Made by a program: the position numbers and the translations under genes
NCBI GenBank assembly: GCA_002685655.1
Contig: NYXM01000165.1
Coordinates: 1-6,019, forward strand
DNA: 6,019 bases
Direction of reading: 5' to 3'
DNA from: Planctomycetaceae bacterium
GTDB lineage: Bacteria; Planctomycetota; Planctomycetia; Pirellulales; Pirellulaceae
Shown here: positions 1 to 6,019 of the stretch, piece after piece
Numbering within the stretch: position 1 is the first letter of the stretch
How the letters are laid out: the number at the start of each line of letters is the position of its first letter
Notes under the pieces: model-generated
The model's input: the letters and a program-made list of their open reading frames with translations, nothing else
Databases searched by the model: none
What the model was told of the DNA's origin: nothing

Positions 1-762
1 TACTGGCACCGCGGGTTCACCAATCTTGATCAGCGCCTGCGTCAGATGCCAGCTAAGGAAGGCATCATCACCCATAGTCCGCCACGCGTCGACCAGTTCT
101 GTGGCGCGGCCCAGGCGACCTAACCTGTCGGTCGCTTTCAGCTGTGTGAGCCGGTCGTCTGCCTGAACGTCCGCCAGCAATGCGAGCAATTCGCTCTCAG
201 TCAAGTGCTGCTCTGACGATGTCGTCTCCGCAACTCTACCGCCTGGTGAGAGCAGCGCCTTGCGAGCATCGGCAATCTGCTGAAGGTGTTTGAGGTTGCG
301 TGCGGATTTGGCTAGCACCTTCTCTGTTGCGGCAAGTAGGGCCTCGAGTTCTTTGGCACTCTGCGCGGTGTGCGGTAACTTCACGACGTCATCTGCAAAA
401 CGGGCCAAGGACCATTCTGCCGAAAAACGAACGTGCTCGTCGCGGTCTTCCAGTAGCTTGGTCAGCGCGGCGAGGCATTTTTCAGGTTGGTGCTTAATGC
501 GGCCAAGGGCAGAGGCGGCGTACAGCCTCACATCTGGATTGCGGTCACGCAGCGCGGCAATCAAAGAATCGACTGCTTGGTCTGCGTGTTCGCCAAGCCT
601 TCCCAACAATTGGGCTGCCTCGACACGAACGACCGAATTGGGATGCGACAGGTCGTCGCTCCATTGGGTAATGGAACGGCCACGGTAAAGAGGTGGCTCC
701 GCAGCCTGCATTGATGGGACGGCTAGCAGCAGGGCAAATAGAATTGCCGCGTATGTTCGCAT
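1..762 (-). CDS. Exported HEAT-repeat protein, N-terminal part (gene runs off left edge)
   Basis: The minus strand is open from an ATG at 762-760 to the window edge, giving 254 residues with no stop. Residues 1-20 form a signal peptide: MRTY, then a hydrophobic core AAILFALLLAV, then a cleavage region around SMQAAEP, so the product is probably exported. After a Y-x-G-R-x-x-x-x-W segment (residues 26-34), about three HEAT-like helical repeats follow at residues 42-127, with the characteristic VRVEAAQLLGRLG, VRLYAASALGRI and VRFSAEWSLARF helices. A less regular Lys/Ala/Leu-rich stretch covers about 130-190, and another HEAT-like unit ends in ALIKIGEPAVPV at the edge. HEAT repeats are protein-binding scaffolds; no enzymatic motif is visible and the partner is unknown. 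There is no clear Shine-Dalgarno upstream, so the start rests on the signal peptide. The gene faces away from the MmcQ/YjbR gene on its right. The repeat class is confident, the function is not. Confidence 0.85.
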   Translation of the reverse strand, partial: MRTYAAILFALLLAVPSMQAAEPPLYRGRSITQWSDDLSHPNSVVRVEAAQLLGRLGEHADQAVDSLIAALRDRNPDVRLYAASALGRIKHQPEKCLAALTKLLEDRDEHVRFSAEWSLARFADDVVKLPHTAQSAKELEALLAATEKVLAKSARNLKHLQQIADARKALLSPGGRVAETTSSEQHLTESELLALLADVQADDRLTQLKATDRLGRLGRATELVDAWRTMGDDAFLSWHLTQALIKIGEPAVPV

Positions 763-1066
763 GATTGGCGATCTCGAAAGTCGTTGATGTCGAAGGAAAT
801 GCAAAAGAGGCTGTGCCTCAGACCGACGCCGGGCCATCGCTCGGTTGCAGCGACCCGTTCCCCGACCAACCTGCGGTCGGTGCCCGTCGCTAATGACTTG
901 ACTCATTTGCAAAGAAAAGCCTGATACAAGCTCTTGAGGAAATCCCGTATGTGAATTAGGCGAAAACGGCGTTTTCCGCAAGGTCAAGTCAGCTTGGTGA
1001 AAGCCGTGTTCTCCGGTGGTTCTTCACTTCTGTTTTACTTGTCGCTGAGGAATCGATCGTCGATAA
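763..1066. other. Gene-free stretch with several hairpins
   Basis: I see no credible coding region here. It separates the divergent HEAT-repeat and MmcQ/YjbR genes and should hold promoters for both, but no convincing -35/-10 pair stands out; a TTGACT at 898-903 lacks a good -10 partner. Several inverted repeats are present: GAGGC-TGT-GCCTC at 807-819, followed by TTTT when read on the minus strand; TCGCT/AGCGA at 837-853; CCGACC/GGTCGG at 862-880, nested inside GCGAC/GTCGC at 850-890; and the short palindrome GAAAAC-GGC-GTTTTC at 962-976. The first part is GC-rich and could be a dispersed intergenic repeat or a structured leader. Confidence 0.5.
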
Positions 1067-1096
1067 TCCGTGGAAACAGAGTCCGTGGAAACAGAG
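1067..1096. repeat. Exact 15-bp tandem duplication
   Basis: The unit TCCGTGGAAACAGAG occurs twice back to back, at 1067-1081 and 1082-1096, without mismatch. It lies just upstream of the MmcQ/YjbR gene. Because 15 is a multiple of three, it repeats the in-frame peptide V-E-T-E-S/F in the longer reading of that gene and supplies two possible upstream GTG codons (1070 and 1085). It looks like a recent replication-slippage duplication in a leader region. Confidence 0.85.
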
Positions 1097-1109
1097 TTTC
1101 CGAGCGAAA

Positions 1110-1114
1110 AGGAG
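1110..1114 (+). promoter_or_regulatory. Ribosome binding site of the MmcQ/YjbR gene
   Basis: AGGAG lies 9 nt before the GTG at 1124. It decides the start: the earlier in-frame GTG at 1070 has no comparable site, and the residues it would add sit in the tandem duplication and do not resemble the family N-terminus. Confidence 0.7.
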
Positions 1115-1123
1115 AATGAGCGC

Positions 1124-1462
1124 GTGAACGCCAGCGGATTTCGAAGCTTGGCACTCAATCTTCCCGAGGCGGTCGAAGATGCGCATATGGGCCATCCTGA
1201 CTTCCGGGTCCGAGGCAAGATCTTCGCGACGCTCGGTCCGGATGAAGACTGGGCCATGGTCAAACTGACGCCCGAGCAGCAGGCCTCTTATCTCCAGGCT
1301 GAGCCTGACGTTTTCGAGCCGTGCAACGGTGCTTGGGGCCGTGGCGGGGCCACGAAGGTCCAGCTTGCGAGTGCCCAGGAAACAAGCATTGGGCTGGTCT
1401 TAATTCACGCCTGGCGCAACACCGCGCCGAAAGGACTCGTGCAGCAGTTTGACGACGCGTGA
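1124..1462 (+). CDS. MmcQ/YjbR family protein
   Basis: A 112-residue protein starting at GTG, with an AGGAG ribosome binding site 9 nt upstream. The pattern is that of the MmcQ/YjbR (DUF419) family. An N-terminal helix (FRSLALNLPEAVEDAHMGHP) leads into the strand FRVRGKIFATL, then AMVKLTPEQQ, then the family hallmark around N-G-A-W-G-R (here EPCNGAWGRGGATKVQL), and a C-terminal helix with HAWRNTAPKGLV. The length is typical (about 110-120 residues). The family adopts a CyaY-like double-wing fold and is often annotated as DNA-binding; that role is weakly supported in general, and no direct target is visible here. The gene is probably monocistronic: the HEAT-repeat gene upstream is divergent and the next gene begins 278 bp later. 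An 18-residue N-terminal extension from GTG 1070 is possible but unlikely. Confidence 0.88.
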   Translation: MNASGFRSLALNLPEAVEDAHMGHPDFRVRGKIFATLGPDEDWAMVKLTPEQQASYLQAEPDVFEPCNGAWGRGGATKVQLASAQETSIGLVLIHAWRNTAPKGLVQQFDDA

Positions 1463-1740
1463 CGCGAGGTTCTGTTGACCAAGTGAACCAGCGAATTTGG
1501 TATCACTCGGATCTGAGGCGTCTTCAACATGATAGCGCTGGTCGTTCCATTGTGCGTTACCCGACTACGGCGACCGACGCGTAAGTCATTTCTGTCATGA
1601 AGTTTGCAACACGAAGTATCAGTTTTGGCACGGCATCTGCGTTACTTCGTTATCGCACAAGACGTTCCTTCAACCGCATCTCTTTCGTTGTTGGTGTGAG
1701 GACGAAACCAGACCTTTGACAGCCACGAAAGGAAACCCCC
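1463..1740. other. Intergenic region and leader of the His-rich gene
   Basis: No gene is visible in these 278 bp. An 8-bp inverted repeat, ACGAAGTA at 1611-1618 and TACTTCGT at 1643-1650, could form a stem with a nested CAG/CTG pairing about 90 bp before the next start. The octamer TGCGTTAC occurs at 1553-1560 and again at 1638-1645. TTGACC at 1475-1480 followed after 17 bp by TGGTAT is the best sigma-70-like pair I can find, and it is weak. A purine-rich AAAGGA at 1728-1733 serves the following gene. Confidence 0.45.
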
Positions 1741-2118
1741 ATGAAACGAATCGCCCTGAGTTTTGCCGTGTTAGGCGTGTTGGCCGTCTTCAATGCACCG
1801 GCGACAGCCTCGGACTTAACCGTTTTCCTGCGTGGCGTCTCGTTCGGTCGTCACCGTGTCGCTCAACAGAACCATACGCGACATCATAAGGATCTGGGAC
1901 ATCGAGCGTATCACCGTGAATTCGACCACAACGAAGCTCATCGTTATCCGATGTCGTATCGTCAACGTGGTCGCTTGCACGACTCGCTCAATCACCAAGC
2001 ATACCATGACAATCTGGGTCATCGTTCGGCGCACCGAACGCGTGCCTATCAGCCCTCCCGCAGTTACTACTACTACTACTACCCACGATCTGGAATCTCG
2101 TTTTCGTTCGGCCACTAA
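1741..2118 (+). CDS. Small secreted histidine/tyrosine-rich protein
   Basis: 125 residues, starting at ATG with AGGA 7 nt upstream (1730-1733). Residues 1-23 are a signal peptide: KR, then the hydrophobic core IALSFAVLGVLAVF, then a cleavage motif A-T-A before SDL. The mature chain holds 14 histidines in about 102 residues and many arginines. It contains a rough internal repeat of helical character: L-G-H-R-A-Y-H with a following E-A-H-R (about 52-68), and D-S-L-N-H-Q-A-Y-H with L-G-H-R-S-A-H-R (about 81-99). A run of six tyrosines (109-114) precedes the tail PRSGISFSFGH. I recall similar His-rich exported hypothetical proteins from planctomycetes, but no named domain. Spaced histidines suggest metal or anionic-surface binding; this is inference only. 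It appears monocistronic and is followed by a strong terminator. An overlapping longer frame was rejected because it lacks a signal peptide and a ribosome binding site and reads through the terminator. Confidence 0.8.
   Translation: MKRIALSFAVLGVLAVFNAPATASDLTVFLRGVSFGRHRVAQQNHTRHHKDLGHRAYHREFDHNEAHRYPMSYRQRGRLHDSLNHQAYHDNLGHRSAHRTRAYQPSRSYYYYYYPRSGISFSFGH
2065..2082 (+). repeat. (TAC)6 microsatellite encoding six tyrosines
   Basis: Six perfect TAC triplets lie in frame in the His-rich gene as codons 109-114. All six tyrosines use the same codon, which points to slippage expansion rather than selection for each residue. Changes in copy number would keep the frame. Confidence 0.9.
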
Positions 2119-2204
2119 GGATCGTTCAAGGAATCACTGTCCGATAGACGACCATAAAAGATCGAACACTGCTAAGTTGTCGGCGATGATGAGCACCATG
2201 CAAC

Positions 2205-2240
2205 CAGCCGTTCTTCGAGATCCGAGGGGCGGCTGTTTTT
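2205..2240 (+). terminator. Rho-independent terminator of the His-rich gene
   Basis: CAGCCG-TT-CTTCG, a five-base loop AGATC, then CGAGG-GG-CGGCTG can pair as a continuous stem of 13 bp (including three G-U pairs), followed directly by TTTTT at 2236-2240. It begins 87 bp after the stop at 2118. The T-run is on the plus strand only, so it serves the plus-strand gene and also shields the converging gdhA. Confidence 0.85.
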
Positions 2241-2305
2241 GTATGGAGTGCGGCATATTCAAACCGAACGCCAGTACTGCTAATAACAGCAAACGCGAAG
2301 GAGGC

Positions 2306-2341
2306 AAAAAGTGCTCAAGGTACGGAAATCAACAGCGCACT
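2306..2341 (-). terminator. Weak candidate terminator downstream of gdhA
   Basis: Read on the minus strand, AGTGC (2341-2337) and GCACT (2314-2310) can pair in a 5-bp stem around a 22-nt loop and are followed by a run of T (the A-run at 2306-2310). It begins about 39 bp after the gdhA stop. The stem is short and the loop long, so this is only a candidate; nothing better is visible between gdhA and the plus-strand terminator. Confidence 0.25.
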
Positions 2342-2379
2342 AACACGTGATCGAGTTTCCCGCCAAGATTTCGAACCGG

Positions 2380-4001
<1,622 letters not shown>

Positions 4002-5867
4002 TCAGTTCGGCGACCGAGTCGAGGAACCCACCGATGTCTCGTCACGAACGGCTGGATCTCCGTTGTGATTGGGGATTTGTAACGGCTGCGCGTCGGGGTG
4101 GTCTTTGCGAAAGCGATCCATGTCGCGTTTCGCATTGTCTGCCGGTTCGACGTCGATCAGTGCCAACTTCCAAGTGCCGTCGGCTTGACGACTGAAAACG
4201 AGCTCGCCGATCATGTTGTGCCCATTATTGTTCTTGACTGCGGATGTGATGACGAAGACCGTTTTATCGTCCGAACTCGCTTGTGCGATTAACAGCTGTT
4301 CGTGGCCTTGGCAGGCGAGTATTCTCGCAATATCATCCGTCCACTCGTCGTCGAAATATGTGCGCGCTAAGCGAGCCTGCTCGCTGTCGTCGCCGCGGAG
4401 AATCGCAAGGACGGGTTGCAGGGCCTTGGCAAGTGGATTCGCTGTATCGTCCTGGGACAACGGGTTGACGGCCTCGGCGGTCGCACGTCGATAGACGCCG
4501 GACCAGTGCCACAAGGTCTCCTCTTCGGTTGCCATTGAAAAATCGGCATTCGCCCCTGTTACGTTTGCACTGTCAAAGCGGACGGTGAACTGATCATCTG
4601 AGACTTCAAAAGACCCCATCCAAGTTATGCGAGGAAAGCGGTCTTTTCCGAACTCTACAACGATATGGCCTTCTCTCGGTGTATTGAGGCGAACCGTGCC
4701 TGTCCGAACAACCTTGCTGCCGGCATCGAAAAGATGCAACGCGTTGCTTTCCATCGTCAGCGTTTGCGGTTTGGGGTCGTTCCGGGTGCGGGCGAGCACC
4801 CACTTGCCCTGAATCTGCGTGCGTGTTTTCTCACGGTGTGCGACGTCGGACTCCACACTTCCTGCCAATGACGTCGTTCCTTCGGTCAATACTTTGGAGT
4901 CTCGCGGCGCCGCGTTGTTTCCGAGTCGACTTGGATCAACCGTGGGTCGGTTATCCCATTGTCGGTTCGGGTTCAGAAGATCCTCGACGCGGCGTGTGAT
5001 GATCTCGTCCGCAATGCGGTCACGAAGCTCGATCGAATCGCTGGTCTGCTGCATGCGCCGTAGGAACGCGGCAAGTTCGGCGCGTTGTAGCTGCTGGCGA
5101 GCCTGAAAGGCATCGCTCACCGCGGAACGTAGATCGCTACCGAGCTTCTTCAGTCGATCGGGCTGCTGATCCTGTTTTCGGCCTTGACCTTCGACTTCAC
5201 GGAGTTGACGAGCAATCGTCATGCATTGTTCGTCCAATTTCTTGAAACGACGGCGGAGCGTTTCAACCCCCTCGTCATTCGTCTCTCCTTGGGCTATCTG
5301 TCCCGGTGCAACCGCTCTCGGCATGAATGTGTTCCCCCCTTTGGTAGCAGGCGTACCGTCCGCACTCGCTCGTTGGGGATAATTTGCTCCTCCACGTCGC
5401 AACGGAATCTGTACAGCTCCAATCGCTGGCTTCCCCGGCACGCCCTGACGGCCGTAGGGAATGGCGTTCTTTGCCGGGACCGCGTCGAGCCGCATCAGCA
5501 ACGCTTCTATCTCCGCCAAGCGTTCAGGATCGCCTCGCACAATCAGCGCATTGGATCGCTGATCAGCCGCCAGTGAAGCGAGGTCAGGGAGGAATAGTTG
5601 AGAAATCGTCTGCTCCGCATCGGCCGCTTTGATGTGCTGCAACTGGAATATCTTCAACTGCAATTCTGCTCGCGGATTCCTAGCTCTTTGCTGTGATGCG
5701 TTGGCTTGCGGAGCTACTGTCTTGCTAGGAGCGACCGGTGGCTCCGATTTGGGACGCGTTTCTGCGGGTGTCGGCGTCACGGGCGGCGAGGGAACCTGTG
5801 CGAAGACCTGAGGAGCGACCGCAATCAGGCAGCACAACAATGTGGCAACAGATAGATGTGATTTCAC
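4002..5867 (-). CDS. Exported multidomain protein with secretin-N-like domain and coiled coil
   Basis: 621 residues from GTG 5867, chosen because AGGAG lies 8 nt upstream and it places a signal peptide at residues 1-23 (core VATLLCCLIAVA, cleavage VFA before Q24). Next comes a Pro/Ala-rich linker (24-62). Residues 67-131 resemble the short secretin/TonB N-terminal module: ELQLKIFQLQHIKAADA, then DQRSNALIVRGDPERL and an LDAVP end. A second linker follows to about 198. Residues 199-297 are charged and helical, probably coiled coil, closing with RRVEDLLNPNRQWD. Residues 343-463 form a predicted beta-rich domain beginning QIQGKWVLAR and ending HWSGVYRRA, somewhat like the planctomycete TIGR03067-type domain. 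The C-terminal part (475-580) ends in ADGTWKLALIDVEP, reminiscent of NTF2-like folds but unproven. There is no secretin pore domain, so this is not a complete secretin. It probably acts in the periplasm or envelope; its role is unknown. The start overlaps the upstream gene's stop. Confidence 0.85.
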   Translation of the reverse strand: MKSHLSVATLLCCLIAVAPQVFAQVPSPPVTPTPAETRPKSEPPVAPSKTVAPQANASQQRARNPRAELQLKIFQLQHIKAADAEQTISQLFLPDLASLAADQRSNALIVRGDPERLAEIEALLMRLDAVPAKNAIPYGRQGVPGKPAIGAVQIPLRRGGANYPQRASADGTPATKGGNTFMPRAVAPGQIAQGETNDEGVETLRRRFKKLDEQCMTIARQLREVEGQGRKQDQQPDRLKKLGSDLRSAVSDAFQARQQLQRAELAAFLRRMQQTSDSIELRDRIADEIITRRVEDLLNPNRQWDNRPTVDPSRLGNNAAPRDSKVLTEGTTSLAGSVESDVAHREKTRTQIQGKWVLARTRNDPKPQTLTMESNALHLFDAGSKVVRTGTVRLNTPREGHIVVEFGKDRFPRITWMGSFEVSDDQFTVRFDSANVTGANADFSMATEEETLWHWSGVYRRATAEAVNPLSQDDTANPLAKALQPVLAILRGDDSEQARLARTYFDDEWTDDIARILACQGHEQLLIAQASSDDKTVFVITSAVKNNNGHNMIGELVFSRQADGTWKLALIDVEPADNAKRDMDRFRKDHPDAQPLQIPNHNGDPAVRDETSVGSSTRSPN

Positions 5868-6019
5868 GGTTTTGACTCCTGTGCGGAAGTGGCGGTTGAT
5901 CCCGAATTCGGTATGAAGGTCGAATCCGTTGGCAGAGTGTCCCAAAGCTGTTGGGCTCGTGATTCAAAAGGCCGAGCGTCCTGCACCATCTGCGCGATTT
6001 CATCGGCTGTCCCATCCCA
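5864..6019 (-). CDS. C-terminal end of an unidentified protein (gene runs off right edge)
   Basis: The minus strand is open from the right edge to a TGA at 5866-5864, giving the last 51 residues. They begin WDGTADEIAQMVQDARPFES and end in a Ser/Thr/Pro-rich tail (TSAQESKP). The TGA shares two bases with the GTG start (5867-5865) of the secretin-N gene, forming the four-base GTGA junction, and the next gene's ribosome binding site lies inside this coding end. That arrangement implies a shared transcript and possible translational coupling. The fragment contains no domain I recognise. Reality of the frame rests on the stop/start overlap and on the absence of stops over 51 codons; it is too short to be certain. 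Confidence 0.6.
   Translation of the reverse strand, partial: WDGTADEIAQMVQDARPFESRAQQLWDTLPTDSTFIPNSGSTATSAQESKP
5876..5880 (-). promoter_or_regulatory. Ribosome binding site of the secretin-N gene
   Basis: Read on the minus strand, AGGAG lies 8 nt before the GTG at 5867. It decides the start: the frame remains open to an ATG at 5945, but the 26 residues that would add have no signal-peptide character and overlap the end of the upstream gene. Confidence 0.75.

Noticed and set aside
290..688. A 132-codon plus-strand open frame antisense to the HEAT-repeat gene
   Set aside because: Ser/Arg-rich shadow of the minus-strand HEAT-repeat sequence, whose signal peptide and repeats clearly mark the coding frame.
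898..927. Possible sigma-70 promoter, TTGACT with TGATAC after 18 bp
   Set aside because: The -10 element matches the consensus at too few positions, and chance matches of this quality are common.
1816..2115. A 99-codon minus-strand open frame antisense to the His-rich gene
   Set aside because: Its poly-Val stretch is simply the reverse reading of the (TAC)6 tract, and no start signal is visible.
1832..2350. A 172-codon plus-strand open frame overlapping the His-rich gene
   Set aside because: It is longer than the His-rich frame but has no signal peptide or ribosome binding site and a composition without domain-like character. It also runs through the strong terminator at 2205-2240. The 1741 frame has a clear signal peptide and Shine-Dalgarno.
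5725..6015. A 96-codon minus-strand open frame spanning the start of the secretin-N gene
   Set aside because: It lies out of frame with both the secretin-N signal peptide and the frame that ends in the GTGA overlap, and has no domain-like features.

Overview
The window looks like chromosomal DNA of a planctomycete, probably a Rhodopirellula/Pirellula-type organism. This is an inference from the protein types: a secreted HEAT-repeat protein opening with a Y-x-G-R-x-x-x-x-W segment, a secreted protein that places a secretin-N-like domain beside a coiled coil ending in LLNPNRQWD, and a short secreted histidine-rich protein. Base composition is moderate in GC, genes are loosely spaced, and two of the starts best supported by ribosome binding sites are GTG.

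Layout, left to right. Positions 1-762 (minus) hold the N-terminal 254 residues of an exported HEAT-repeat protein that runs off the left edge. Positions 763-1123 are a gene-poor stretch with several hairpins and a 15-bp tandem duplication. An MmcQ/YjbR-family gene follows at 1124-1462 (plus), then a 278-bp gap with an inverted repeat. A small secreted His/Tyr-rich protein is encoded at 1741-2118 (plus), with a strong rho-independent terminator at 2205-2240. An NADP-type glutamate dehydrogenase gene (gdhA) lies on the minus strand at 2380-3732, preceded by a 269-bp leader/intergenic stretch with nested inverted repeats. A 621-residue exported multidomain protein occupies 4002-5867 (minus). Its GTG start overlaps the stop of another minus-strand gene, of which only the last 51 codons are inside the window (5864-6019).

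How the genes relate. Only the rightmost pair shows operon-like coupling, through a GTGA start/stop overlap with the ribosome binding site inside the upstream gene. gdhA is on the same strand but 269 bp away, so it is probably transcribed separately. The MmcQ/YjbR and His-rich genes are both on the plus strand with a large gap, and the terminator after the His-rich gene closes that strand before gdhA converges on it. gdhA is the only gene with a confident biochemical role (ammonium assimilation to glutamate). The others are envelope/exported proteins or unassigned families.

I found no tRNA, rRNA, CRISPR array, insertion sequence or recognisable defence system. The most unusual items are the orphan secretin-N multidomain protein with its coupled upstream partner, the His-rich secreted protein, and the structured intergenic stretches.
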